Shown here piece by piece: positions 36,366-50,330 of a DNA stretch of 64,000 bases. Where the stretch lies: assembly GCA_016987375.1 (NCBI GenBank), contig PJRA01000114.1:640158-704157 (forward strand), given 5' to 3'. Each line of letters begins with the position of its first letter. Positions within the stretch are counted from its first letter, which is position 1. The notes under the pieces were generated by a model. It made no database searches. It saw only the letters and a program-made list of their open reading frames with translations, and was not told where the DNA came from. The stretch is from Brachionus koreanus. Lineage: Eukaryota > Rotifera > Eurotatoria > Ploima > Brachionidae. The position numbers were made by a program, and so were the translations under genes.

Positions 36366-39300
36366 ATGCGATTTAAACTCACCATTTCCAAAGAATCTAA
36401 ACATACCGAACCTGTGAACTGTGTCGGATGGACAACAGCTGATGAGGTTTACTCAATTGGCGATGATCATGTTATAAACAAATCAAATTTAATTAACACT
36501 GAAGTTAAAAAATTGACTGATCTTTCGAGTGACGTGTTTCCCACTGACATGCATTGGTTTCCAAAAAGTATTGGTGGTTCTAAAAAAGTTGGAGTACCAG
36601 ATATTTTTGTTATTGGAACAGCAGATGGTATTATAGTTATTTTTAATTTATAAAATAGATTTTTTTTACAAAAAATTTTAGGGAGATTTATGATCATGAG
36701 CAAAAATGGAAAAATTGAAAAAAGCGTTGAGGCCCATAGTGGCGCTTGCATTTGCATTCGATGGAGCTACGATGGTACAATGATTGTAACTGGCGGTGAA
36801 GATGGTCAAGTAAAACTATGGTCCAAATCAGGAATGCTTAGGTCTTCTTTATCACAGGCGAATGGTCCAATTTATTCTGCTGCCTGGTCGTCAGATAACG
36901 ACTCAGTTCTTTTTTGCTCTGGAAAAACCCTAACCATAAAACCATTATCATCAAATTCAAAACAAAATACCGTATCGTATTTCAAGTTTTTTTTGGATTT
37001 TTTTTCTAATTTTAAAATTTTAAGTGGAAAGCTCATGATGGAATTATTCTAAAATGTGACTGGAATCCTGTTAATAATCTTATTATTTCAGGCGGAGAAG
37101 ACTGTAGATATAAATTATGGGACTCGTATGGCAGACAATTGTATTCAAGCTACATGCATGAATATCCAATTACTTGTCTTAGCTGGGCTCCTGATGGTGA
37201 GCTTTTTGCTGTTGGCTCTTACAACACTCTTCGCCTAGCTGATAAACTTGGAGTAAATTTTGATAAAAATTGATGTAAAAAATCCATCTAACTTATAAAA
37301 AAGTGGTCTTATTCATTGGAAAAACCGAATATTGGAAGCATATTTTCTATGAGCTGGTCAAGCGACAGTACGCAAATAGCTTGTGGATGTGGCTCGGGTC
37401 AACTGGCTATTGGAAATTTGATCGAAAGACGCCTTGAATGGCGACATTTCGAAATAACTTTGACCGACTCTAAGCAAATTAAAATTAGAAATTGTGAAAA
37501 CGATTCTAAAGAAGAACTTGATCTAAAGGACCGAGTTATAAAAATGAGTGCTGGTTTCGGCTATTTAATTGTAATCACTCCAACACAATGTAATATTTAC
37601 AGGTTAGCTTTAAAAAATTCTTTTTATTTATTTGAATTTTAAAAATTCGACAGTGTTAAGAGTTTTAATACGCCTGCAATCACAGAATTAAAAGAGGGTA
37701 GTGTGACTCTTATAGTTCAAAGTGAAAAGTAAACTAAATACAAGATAAATTTTACATGCATTTTATTTAAAAAATAAAAAGATATTTTTTGCTAATTGAT
37801 GGTGCTGGTTTGTATGTCTATTCATATGATGGTCGTTTGGTTTCTACTCCGAAATGGCCTGCGATGAGAACAGAAGTTTTGAATATAAACACTGTTTCAA
37901 TATCAAATGATACTATAGCTGTGAGAGATAGTGATCACAAAAGTAAATAAAACATAAAATTTTAAAACCAAAATATTTTAATCATTATCAATTTAATTAA
38001 TTTAAAATTTAGATGTTTATTTTTTTGAAATAAATGGAAAATTAATTGGAGACGGAAGACCTATGAGTCATATGGTTGGCATAACAATAAAATTTAAATC
38101 CATCTTTAATTGAAATTTAAAATTTAGAATGAAATATCTGAGTTAGCTTTAGATCAAGCTGGAAATGCTAATGAACGTAAATTAGCTTTTGTTGACAAAA
38201 ACAGAGATTTGTTTATCTCAAATGTTCGAGTTATTGGAAATAACCGAAAAATAAATAAATTAGGTTTTAAAATAAAAAATAGTGTTTAAAAAAAATCTAC
38301 TCTCATTTTTTTGCAAGGTGGAAATATTCAAAATTTTTTGTGGAACGATGCTTATAACATGTTAGCTGGCATTGCCGACTCAAGATTCACAATTTGGTAT
38401 TATCCCAACATTGTAAATGTGGATAAAAACCTTTTACAAAGATCAATTTATCAACGTGACGCAAGTGAATTTGGCAAAAACCCTTCATTGACAAGTTTTT
38501 TGGGAAATAACGTTACCATGCGAACAACAGATGGTTCAAATATACATAGTGTAATTCCGCCTTATGCAAGTGTTTTACTGGCTTATATATCTTCAAATAA
38601 GTGGGAGGATGCGCTTAAACTATGCAGATTTGTAAAAGTATGAATCAAAAATACTATTAACAATTCTAAAAACTAATTCATTTTCTAATTTTTTTTTAAT
38701 AAAAAGGAACAGAGCTTATGGGCGATACTAGCAGGTGCCTCAATATACAATAAGGATTTAGATACAGCATCTCATGCTTATGCTGCTTTAAATGAAGTAA
38801 GTAAAAAATCAAAACTCTAATTAGCTCAAAAAAAGATTTTTATTGTGTTAAAGAAAAAATTAGACTCACTTTTTAAAACAATATGCTATATTTTCTTGTT
38901 TGATATTTTAGTCTCATAAAGTTATGTTTTAAGTTGTAATGTAGCATTTATGTATGAGATTTTTGTCCAAAAAATCTGAAATAAAATAATCATTTTTCTA
39001 TTTTTTTCTTTAGATCCTATTTCTATAGCTGGATCAAATACATTATTTGAAAAATTAATTTTTATTTTTATCAAAAATCTAAGTTCTTAATACTACATTA
39101 AAACTTTTAACTTAACATTAATGCAGAACCAGGGTATAAAAACATATATTTGGAGAGTGCGGTATAATTAAGAGTGTTTTAACATTGGCAAGATGCTGTT
39201 TAATACATGCGTCAAAGTTTTGTTTCTTTTTAAGAGGTTTCAATTCTTGAAATTTGTAAACTACATCCTTTGAAACTGTAAATTTCATTTTTTTTTGGGA

Positions 39301-41863
39301 GGCAAAAAATTGTTTACCTTCAGGAGAATTCAAAAAATATTCACTAAATGAAGATGCGCTGAATGAATTAAATTCAATGCAAAGAGTTCTTTTTTTAAAT
39401 TAATGAGTTTTTAAGATAAGTTAAAATGTAATCAATTCTAGTGAGTTATTAAGTTTCGGCAATATATTTTTTTTGAAAGCATTGGTCAGACGATGCGGTC
39501 ATTGATTTTTGCGATGTGGTATTAAGAAATTTTGATGCGTTAGTCCATTTATCCCTTTTAAGAATATTAGTTTCAGAATTACTGACAAGTTGTTAATTTT
39601 TTAACGATATGTTAGTAATTCATTTAAATACCTAAACGACTGAAATTTATATTGTTTTGCGATATAATGAATGATCTAAGCTATCTTCTATTCCTATTTT
39701 TAGAGACGAAAAAATATGATGAGATTTCTGTATATAGAATTTTTTCAGCTTAAAGTGCTATTTTGCCTATTAATATTTCAAATAATTAACTTATTTAAAA
39801 CAAAGAGATTCTTTTATACGTTGACTTAACCAGCTTTGGTTAGGGTTATAAAATAAAATAATTGAAATACTAAAAGTGAGACTAATATTCCCAAAATTAT
39901 GCTTTTTTGGGCTATTTTTGCGTTTAACGACATGTCTCATTATGTCATTTATGAAATCAATGTCCATAAATTAACAACATGTCATTATATCTTTCAGACC
40001 CAAGTATTCAATGATAAAATAAAAACATTTTTTAATATATATTCTGAAAGAACATAAAATTGTCAACAATTTGATGAATTTGATTTTATTTAAAAACAAG
40101 AGAGTTCAAATTTTTACTAGAGTGATATACTTGATGACCCGATGGATTATTTAGAACCATTAAAAAATTTTTAAATATCAAAATTTACTAGATTTGCAGA
40201 TTTCTAACGAATATAAAAAAATATTTAAACTTTTTAAAGCTAGTTTTAAGAAGGTATTTGATTTGTTTTATACCGAATAGCAATCCTGACTGAATTTGAT
40301 TGTGGATGGTTAGATTTTGGAGTTTTTCATGTTGAAATTATAAAAAAAATTAGTTTTTTTAATTTTTTATTCTTTGATTTCTTAACTTAATATCAACCAA
40401 TTTTATTTTTTTCTATTTCTAAAAGTGTGCATCTCTTAAATTGTCCAAACCTAACAATTATTTTTGTAGCTTATTTTCTATCTTTTTGTTATAATTTAAA
40501 ATACAGGATTTTCAAAATGCTGAATAAAAATGTAAGATTTAAATTATTAGTTTTTTTACAGTGGAATTTTTTTAAATAGTAAGATTAATTAATGCATAAA
40601 TTTCATTTTCGTTAACTTTTTTTAAAACAAAATTGTGAAAATTTAGATTTTTTTGACATTTTTTAATTTCTTCAAAAATTTATCAAAGTGAATAGACTCT
40701 GTATATTTTTTTACGTTACTAAAAGCCATACAAAAAATAGTCAGTTAATTTGCAGAGTTTTGTCAGGCTTAAACAAAAATTGTTTCATTTTCTTCATAAT
40801 AATACTTTAACAATTATATTTATATTTTTAATTTTTGAATTTAGAGCTTTATTTGAATTTTAATAACTTGTTCTCTTGAAACTGTTGTTGCTAATAGATT
40901 GGATTTCTTCAAATTCAATTAAATATTTATTTACAAAAAATTTTTTACATTAGTTTTTCTTTTAAATAAAAAATAATTATTTAAATTTCTTTTGATATTG
41001 AAGTGAAAATTAAAAATAAAATAAAAAAAGATCTTTAAATTGATCTTCAATTTCTACTCGCATTACTATTTATACTATTTTCTACTAATTGTTTTAACTA
41101 TAAAATTTTATTCAACAGATTAATTTGTGACATTTTCAAGAATTATTTTATTTAAATAAAAAGGATACCTTTACTAATTAAAAGGGAAGATACACTTTTT
41201 TCAAAGGGGGTATGATATGATTGTGTTTTGAAATTTGAAAATATAATGAATTTTTGTTAGACTATTTGTAAATTTTTAATTAGCAATTGCATAATATATA
41301 ATGGAAAAATTAGTTCATTTTCAATAAAAAAATACTAACTTTTAACCTTAGGTTGATAAAGTTGAATATATTGAATATATCAAAGAATCACCCAGTAAAG
41401 ACATACGAAATGCTGAAACTGCTTTATTGTGTGGCAATTTCCAAGATTCAGAAGCTATTTTACTCCAGTCTAATCTTATTTTCCGTGCCGTAATGCTCAA
41501 TTTATACCAATACAATTGGGAAAGGTAAAAAAAAAACTATTTTTCCTTTTTTTTTAAATTTTTCATCCAATTTTATAGAGCACTAGAATTGGCAGTAAAA
41601 TATCAGAATTATGTTGAAATAGTTATTGGTTTTAGACAACGATATCTAGAAGAATATGAGAAAAAAGAGACCATAAAGATGTTTTTAAAATATCGAAAAG
41701 AAGTAAAAATAAACATTTGTGCGCTTTAAAATAAAAAATTAAAATGATTCTTATCAAGGTTGATGTTGATATGGATTTGATTTCAGCAATGATTGAAAAG
41801 GAATATATTAAAGAAAGAGAGCAAAGAGCTGGTGAATCAAATGTTTCAACAAGAAAATACTAG
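36366..41863 (+). CDS. IFT80: Intraflagellar transport protein 80 (IFT-B)
   Basis: A peripheral subunit of the IFT-B complex that carries cargo to the tip of cilia. The start [13 protein letters not shown] followed by [14 protein letters not shown] matches the family N-terminus. More than a dozen exons follow, in order: [93 protein letters not shown] (first WD40 propeller), [48 protein letters not shown] second-propeller strands, [24 protein letters not shown], [38 protein letters not shown], then the helical tail [52 protein letters not shown] and a stop at 41863 after NVSTRKY. The 2.56-kb intron at 38797-41351 is exceptional; the rest are short. All blocks are intact. Confidence 0.95.
38797..41351. 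other. Large intron of IFT80
   Basis: Donor GTAAGT after AALNE and acceptor TTAG before VDKVEY, with phase kept. Inside, a 71-codon minus-strand frame at 39118-39333 looks mildly coding (polar, with [20 protein letters not shown]) but has no recognisable family; it might be a worn transposase piece. No other structure seen. Confidence 0.6.
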
Positions 41864-42571
41864 ATAAATATTTATTTTTTAAATTTTTAGTTTTAAATGT
41901 TTTTTTAATAAAAAAAAATTGTCAAATTTAATTTGTTTTGTAAAGAAAATTTTTATCAAAATTACCATCTACTTAAAAAACCGTGCTTGAATCAAACAAA
42001 GCCAAATAAATGCCTTATTAAATTTGACAACCAGGCTTTAAGCATAGTTTGTTTGTGAAATATCTTCTAGCTTAATAGTCAATGATTAAAAAGATTGTGT
42101 TTAGTTCATTTTATTAAAATATTTTTGAATTCTTTGAATATTTTTCAATTAAGAGTCTATTTTTTAATCAATTAAATGAAATTAAAAACGAATTTTAGTA
42201 TAATTTTTTCTTTTAATGAAATGTTTTATTCAAATGGTCAAGTGATTTATTGGTGTCTTGATTTAGTAAAAATAAGTGATCGGCACGCTCTATAAAGCAT
42301 GATCAAGCGTTTTTACAGATCTAGTGCTCGATAAGAACACTTAGCATCCAAAAAAGTCTGTATTATGTGATAGAGTTTGTAAATTTAGCCTCCATCTATC
42401 TATGGATATCTTAAGAATAAATCTTTTGGCTTGACAAATATCTGCTCAGATTATCTTTGACTATAATTGGAGCACTTCTTTACTCTTTGAATTTATTCGA
42501 CAATAAAACTATTTATTTGTTTGTAGATAATTTTTCTTTAATTTTGGACTCATTTATTCAAATTGACAAAA
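41864..42571. other. Spacer between IFT80 and the scaffold-like gene
   Basis: About 700 bp, AT-rich, with the IFT80 3' end and probably the promoter of the next gene. No recognisable element. Confidence 0.5.
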
Positions 42572-45500
42572 ATGTCTACAGATGGTAATCTTTTAACTTT
42601 AATTAATAAATGAATAATTTTTTAATTTAAAGAGGATCCTGAATCGAGCACTTATCACAAGGTAAATACTTCTTTAGATAATTTTATGTAATTTTTCTAA
42701 ATGTTTTTTCATTTAATTTAGCCAAAATTTAATACGCTCAAGTTTTTTAGCGATATTAAGAAACGAATTTTACATCCTGCTTATTCTAGAAAAAAGATGC
42801 CCAAAAATAAACTTCTCAAAACTTTTGATGATATTCTGAATAGCGACAGTTCGAGTCAAAGCTCAAAAGTACTTTTAAAAATCAATTAAAAAAAAGGAAA
42901 AATTTTTTTTATTTTTTTTTAATTTTTCAAGAAAAGTCTGCTAGATAAATCTACAGAAAAAGCCTATAACAAAGAATTTAAATCGTCAAGAATATCGCGT
43001 TCAAGAGCATCTCTATTTTTACATAAATCTTTGGGACTGTCAAAAAATTTCAAAAAAGAGATCAGTCAGTCGCCAGACAGGGCTAAGATTCTATCCAAAA
43101 ATAGAAATTCCAAACAATGCAGCGGCAAAATAAGCCGCTCTTTAAACTCATTAGGATGCAGCTCTAACATATCAGATTTTTCATCGCCAATATCCTCTTT
43201 TTCATCTATTTCAGGAGAAGAAAAAAAACAAAATTCTAAAAAATATTCTCCTGTTGTAACAAATTTAAATTTTTCTAAGGAAAAAAATTTTAAAAAATTA
43301 AAAGATTTAATTAGCTTAATGAATGGCAATTTAATAAAAGACTATTCAGATTTGTTGGTTGACCATGAGCACAAATTTATTCTATCCGAGGACATAAATG
43401 AAGATTCATTGAGATCTTTGCTAACTGATACGTCATCGATTGATCTGACTGACGGAATCAGTACCAGCCTTAACAAGATATTAAAATTGGACACACATTC
43501 TGAAGGGTCTGAAGTTGAAAAGTTAGTTCAAGACGAAGAAAAAATGCTCAAAGTTTTGATAGGCATTTTGGTCAAGTCTTGTAGAATATTCGATGTAGCT
43601 ACAATGAAAACAGACTTTAAGCTGTCTTACTGGCGCTATGCTAATCCAGTAATAGCTGTGTTAAAATTTAATGCAAGTAAGATGACGTGTAGGCAAAAAT
43701 CAAGTGTCGCAGTTCAAACAGAAGATGAGATAGAAAACGGTGAATGCTTAGCAGAAGACATGGCAGGTTCGGCAAGTAGCAATGAGCATTTGAGTGAACC
43801 GCAGCCGATTTATGAAAATGAAGCATTTTGCAGACTTTGGCAACATAACCCAATCTATGAGAATTTAGATGCTTCTATTTGTAAATTTTTGAGAAATGAC
43901 TTTTGTCTGTATGAAAATAGTGATTTTTTCAAAGATGAAAAAAATCAACATGAGCCCGAAGCAAGCTTTGAAACAACAAATGAAAGATTATTGAAAAAAG
44001 TTAATTATTGTGTACGCGACGAAACGCTTCGTGACGCAGAGATTATGTCCGATTTAGAGTCCGATTCGGACAAATGGACCGATTGGAAAGACCAGAAGCA
44101 AGATTTTATTCTAATTAATATTAATAGTAAAAATATGGACAGTAGTGCCCACGGCTATTATTTAAATGAATCAAAAAATGAACCCAAAAAAATAATTAAC
44201 ACTGAGATTGGTCACAAAAATAATCCATTTAGGAAAAATTCTATCTTGTCATTGTCTTGCTCGTCATCTAGCTCATCAATGTCAAGATTGACATCGTCAA
44301 ACTATTCAAATAATAAAAATATAATAAATAGTTTAAGAGAAAGCAATTTTAAAAGGCCCAAATCCAATAATAATGATAACTATAATGGCCATGGCTATTA
44401 TTATAAAAAATCAAGATCAAAATTAAAAGCTAATTCGAATATTAAATGGCTTAGTCGAACAGGCCAACAGAGTTGTTTGTATAAAAAAGACAAAAATAAA
44501 CGAAAATTTTTTAATTTTATTCGTATTGACAAAAGAAAAATAAAATCAAACATATTGGCAAAAATAACTCCGAGTAGTCCTAGCAATAAAAGCGCACATA
44601 GGCTATGCTCAATGATGCATGAATACCAAAATACGAAAAGCTTAGAGACATTTTTAAAAAAATACGAATCACAAAGCCTTAGCTTTAAAAGTGAAACTAA
44701 ATTTAAAAATTTAAATCAAAATCAAATGAGTATGATGAGTGCGCCTTTAGTAAGGACCCATTCTTTGGACAGTCTAGAAGAAGAGAAAAACGAAGAGTTT
44801 ATAATTGAGTGCGGCACAGACTTGAGCCCAGAGCCTGTCCAAAGCGAGCAGACTGTTCTAATTGAGTCAAAGCACAAAAACTCCTACACAGTTGGCGATC
44901 TAAAAGTCAATAGCTCAAAATTCAACGAAGAGAGTCTGATAAAGCAGCGAGCTCGCGAAAGCCTCAAGTTTTGGAAAACCGAGGAAGAAAAGCTCAAACA
45001 AGACACCGACCAGCTTAATTCGTCAACAATTGTACAAAATTCAATATTCAATTCGCCAAATCCATTCACATCATCTCTAAAACGGGTTACCTCCAAAGAA
45101 AAGTCGAATGCGCTCAGTCAAGAGGCCAATGCGGCCGACCAACCCAAGGAAAAAGCAGCTGACACGGATCAACAAGTGCCAAGTAAACGTGTCAAGGATA
45201 GAATTAACATATTTGAGACTAAATTCCAGGAGAATAAAAGCAATGTGCCGGTGACCAAGATTAAAAAAGGCTCTCAGAGCAACTTTGAGCCAAAGTCCAA
45301 TTTTGATCTAATCAAGCCTGTTCTTGACTCCAAGGACATGCAGGCTCGTATCGACTCATTCGAGCACAAGACAAGTTTTCAAATTAAAAATGAGGAATTT
45401 TGTTCTCAGTCCTACATTGAGACAAATGATGACGAAACAGTCACTAGCACCAAAATAATTGAATTCGAGCAAAATGTTAACAATGAACATGAACAGGAAA

Positions 45501-48439
45501 AAAGTGACTCGTTTTGTGATTCGGACAAAAATCAATTTGAGGAAACATTTTTTGAAAATCAAATAATTGAATACAAATGTGATAAAAGAGAAGATGGTCA
45601 AACAAAAATTAGCACTTGTTCGCTTGACAAACAAAAAACAATTAATTTAAGTTTGAATAGTATTAGTTCGGAATATGTGTTGGATAATGTTGCTGAAAAT
45701 GAAGAAGGCAAAAATGATAAACAAGTTGAATGTGAGCAAAAAGAGTTGAAGAGTCATGTGAGCATCCAGGAGGAAGAGGAAGAGGACAAGAGAAGTTCGA
45801 TAAGTTTGCAAAATTCAGTGTCAAAAAGCGAAGAGAGCGAAGAAGAAGTTGAAATTGTGATTGACTTGAATAAAGAGACGAAGAAAACTTTTGATGAAGA
45901 GAAAATAAATGAGACTTTGAGAAACATTGTGATGCATTTGATTCCGACAACGCGCAAGGCCTATGTGGACGACATTGTGGACGGAATCAAGTGCCAATTG
46001 AACATTGAAGAGCTGGACGGCATCGAGTCACCGCTCGACCTGTCCAGAGATTTGATTCGCTTTGTTCAAAAGCGATACTCCAGTTTGCTTAGTGAGAATT
46101 ACGAGGCCGAAAAGCCGTCGGCCAAGCAGACATCGCTGGAAATAATTGTCGACTCGGACCGCGACAGTGTGCACGGCGAACTGGCCAAGTCGAACTTTGA
46201 GGAAACCACTGAGCTCACTATGGTTAAGGAGATGCGCGAAGTTGTGTCCGATTCGGACTCTAAATTGACCAATTGTTCTAATTTTATCAAAGTAGACGAG
46301 GAAACTCTTTACATAGTGGAGAAAATTCGTCAAATTAAAAACAAATGCGATGATGATAAACAAATGGCGGACACGTCCTCTGTGAACAGAAGCAACAGCA
46401 CTGTTGAAAATGAGATACGCAAAAATTTTGAGCTCAAGCCTAAATTTGAGGAAAATTTGGACAAAATAAAAAAAGATACAGATTTTAAAATTTTAATAAA
46501 TGACCTTAAAAAGTCAATATTTAAGTCGAATTTGCACTTTTCTGAAATGCAATCACATGGTCTAATAAACGAAATAAACGACTATCAATTGCACTATTTT
46601 GACATGGATACAAAAAAAAATAATCAAGCGTCTATTTTGGTCATACTTTTTGACAAACAAAATGAGGACAATTTAAAGTACAATTTGGAGCAAAATTATC
46701 AAAAATCAATAGTGGACACACATTTGAGCTTGAATCGCAAGGCTAACATAAACATTGTGGCTCACATGAATTTGTACTATATTGACGACATTGACTCTGA
46801 TATTAGTTTAAAAGACGATTTTTGTCAATCGCACTCGTCCTATATTAATTTGGTGAACAATTCAAAATTTTATGACTTTTCAATATTCAAGAGGCTTAGA
46901 GACGCCCATCAGCTAAGTCACTTGACCGATGTGTCCACTTACTTTCTGCCCATTGGCAAATACTTTGTCAAAGTCTTCTACAAACACGTTATACACACAA
47001 ATGACATGGTGCTCAATCAGGTGATCAATGAGACTCGAACAGAAAAAGAGAGCATAATCGATTTGAGTCTGTTGCCGCTAGCCATTCGCGCTCAACTTGT
47101 TTACGAGTGCGAAATGTTCATCGAGAAAAATAAGGATGATGAATTGCCATGTGTAAACATGCTCGCTGTGGACAGCTTTTTGCTTCAAATGGAAATAAAC
47201 AAAAAAAGGGACGATTTGATTAGAAATATTATAGTGAAAAATTTGAACTATACGGCCAAGCAGGCCGATGAGTTTTTGAGCAAAAAAAAGTCTTTTAACG
47301 AAATGGAAAATTTAAACGAGTTCATCACTCGACTCGAGGCCGATCTCGACTCCTATTACATTTGTGAAAAAGTTGACTCGTTGACCAAAGAAAATAAAGT
47401 GCAGCGATCCAACGAAGACTTGGTCAAGTTGAACAAATTGGACGCCTTGGCATCTTTCAAATGTGTTCAAAAGTATCAGCTAGAAATGCTTGATATACTC
47501 AGAGATACGTGTTTTAAATATCAAAGAACAAATGATGTCTATCAAAAATTTTATTTAATCGACAATGGAAATCACTACAAATGCATGTTGCCCAAAGAAG
47601 ACCTTGTTGAATCTGTTGGCGATTCAATTAAGGATAATAAAGACAAAAAATTGACCAACAGTTCTTTATTTATGGAAAATATACAAAAAAGACAAAATTA
47701 TATTTTTGATCAAGATTTGCAGAATGTGTTCAATCATCAGACTAGTGCTCAAAGTGAGAAAAAAGCTACAAGTGATAAAGCTAAAAAAAATGTGATGAAA
47801 AAAGTGACTCGTAAATTTGACATAAATGCCGAGTCGAATGACTTGAGGCATCAGATTATTTCAAATGCAGTGTACAAAATGTTCAATACTGTGCGCGATC
47901 ATCAAAGTGCAAGTGTCAAAGCCAAAGGAGAAATGAACATAAAGCGCAGAAAAAAATACGCCACATGGAGTTACAGCTCGAATAAGCGTCATGTGATTGC
48001 CAAAGTGATGGAATTGCCTTATGCAGATGATATGAGCATTTTGAGCAAAAAAACTGGAATAAGTGATTTGAAGGACTTGGAAAAGTCAATTTTGAACAAT
48101 GATGAGGATGCGTGCGAAAAAGTTTTTGTACGTATAGACGACTTTTTGAACAAAAAAGTTAGCCAGTCTATACAAAGGTCGTACTCGTTCGATTATTTGA
48201 ACAAGCTTGCTGGACCCAGGCATCGCATAAAATATGTCAAGATCCCCAACCAGTCGATTAAGACATTCAATTTGCCTTGTGATTTGATTCAACAAGCAAA
48301 CGAGTATAGAACAGCGCCCTATGATCTCAGATATTTGAGTATTCTGAAGCTGCTTGAGGAAGAACGCTTGTCTCAAGCTAGAAGTTGTGAGTCAATTGAT
48401 GCAAAAAAACATATCGATTCGGACCCGAGTAAATTTTAA
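42572..48439 (+). CDS. Giant disordered protein with YEN motifs (hypothetical)
   Basis: I do not recognise this family. Four exons, all in phase: 42572-42584 (MSTD), 42633-42661 (EDPESSTYHK), 42722-42868 (PKFNTLKFFSDIKKRILHPA and a basic, then Ser-rich stretch) and one enormous exon 42932-48439, giving about 1,898 aa. The N-terminal half is Ser-, Asn- and Lys-rich and low complexity. Three tyrosines near 357, 372 and 390 lie in PIYENEAF, PIYENLDA and CLYENSDF, which fit the Y-x-N consensus for Grb2-type SH2 binding. Two related segments, RINIFETKFQ and RIDSFEHKTSF, lie about 60 residues apart. A long acidic region follows. The last third is less disordered, with predicted helices and a clear end (DLRYLSILKLLEEERLSQAR). 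Codon use is GC-richer around 45.0-47.5 kb. Plausibly a signalling or cytoskeletal scaffold; this is inference. Confidence 0.8.
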
Positions 48440-50330
48440 TTTTTTTAATAAAATTTTAAAATAAGTACCAAAATATAAAAAAATTAATTTTATTAAAACA
48501 AAATTTATTTAAACTACTTTTTTTGTCCAAGAAAAATTAATTTTTAAATTTAAAGCTAAAGCTAAAGATTAATATAATTAGTCGATAGATTAATGTGTCG
48601 AAATATCAAAAAAAAAAAATTTTTTTTCTAGTTCTGGTTTTTGTACTGTTGATTTTTCTTTTAATAATTTAAAGGCATGATGATAGCAAAATTGATGTTT
48701 TATTATGTTGTTAAAAATATTCAGTGTTAGAAATTTTTCAAAATTTTGCGAGATTTATTTAAGCTTAGAATTTAAGATATTGTAATTCTAATTTTTGTCA
48801 ATTGACTCGGAATCAAAAAATTTTAATTATTGAACTAATCTTATATCTTTTAATAAGGCTTAAATTTTTAATTGGCACTCTAAGAACAATCAATTAAAAC
48901 TTGTGGATATTTTTAAAAATATTAGTTAATACTAGACACAGTTTTTTAAGACCTCTTTTTATAAAATTGAAAAAATATAGAATCTTGTATTTAACTCTTA
49001 AAAATATTTTAATCAATTTTCAGAAAAAAATATTTAATTTGTGTACATAACTAAACTAATTTTTATTAATAATCAGCCAGACTTTCTAGTGTTAAAAATG
49101 AGAAAAAGTTTTACAATTAAATAAGGCATACAATCAAAAAAATCAATTTAATGTATACCTCTTAGCTAAATTTGAAAATTAATTTAATGCTATCAAGAAA
49201 TGTTTAATCATTTAAGCTATCCTTTTTGGCTTTGAAATAAGAAATACAGTTTAAATTAAAAATCAAAATTAAACTTGAATAAAATAAAAAATATAAATTA
49301 AATTTTAATTAAAATTAACAAGTTTATATTAAGAAGAATATTAAGAACTGTACAGAAATATAGTAATTATACAATCGATTAGTATAGTCGATATATCAGC
49401 ATATTGATGTTAATGATTAAGATTAAATGACAATTTTCAAAATTTGCAAACATTTTTCCAAGCAAAATCATGTCTTAAAAAAACAAGTTAATGTATTACC
49501 TAATTAATGTATTGTGAATAATTAAGTATTCATAAAATTTTTCAGAAATTTGCAGATATTAAAAATTAGTTGATTATTTCTGCAATAAATTTTTTTAAAA
49601 TTATTTTTGAGCATGATCATTTTTATTTGAAGATAAACTTCAATCTGCAGATATCTCTTAAATCAGCTTTATATTTTTCTTCTTTTTATTTTGTAAAACC
49701 TCTGGACTTTCGCCATTTCAGGATATTGTTTATTAAAGTAATAAAACAAAAAAAAATTACTAAATTAAATTAGAGGAAAAAAATAAGATTCATGTCAAAC
49801 AAAAATTTTTTAAAAAATATGAGAAAAAGACGAAAGTTGTGGTTAACCATTTATGACTAAATTATCACATATTTTCAAATAACCAGTCTTAAAAAAAATA
49901 AAAAAGAATGACTAATTTTTTCAAGTTCTGAATTTCTTCCACTCTTTTTATTAGTGTGTAAAAGTTAAAAAAATTTATTTATCTAAAAAATGCAAAATCT
50001 ATGGAAGATTAATAAAAAAAAAATTTTAAAAGTTAAACTATCAGAAATTTATTATAATTATTCTCAAAGTCGCATTCATTTATCAATAGATTAGTATAAA
50101 ACAAGTAAACTTATTTGCTCCTATAAATAATCCGATAATAAATTTAAGCTTAATCTAATCTTAAGATTAATGATCAAAAATTTTTAAATAGTTTATCCCT
50201 TAATAGTCTTTGATTTGTTTATATTTTGGTGTTTGATTTAGGCAAAATTGATTGATAATTTTTTTAAGAATCAGCTTTTCTATTTTTTCAAATAAAATAT
50301 TTTTAAAATGCTATTTTTTTAACTAAAAAG
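48440..50330. other. Spacer with one MITE
   Basis: AT-rich with the family-1 MITE at 48926-49094 and no supported exon. The hydrophobic frame at 49570-49773 starts at a TTG and looks random. Confidence 0.5.
48926..49094. repeat. MITE-like element, family 1, copy 2
   Basis: Left end TTAATACTAGACA and right end TTTCTAGTGTTAA form an imperfect inverted repeat. The right-hand 75 bp align with the element at 1907-2110 (TTTCAGAAAAA...ATTnATAATC...CTTTCTAGTGTTA). About 169 bp, non-coding. Confidence 0.5.
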
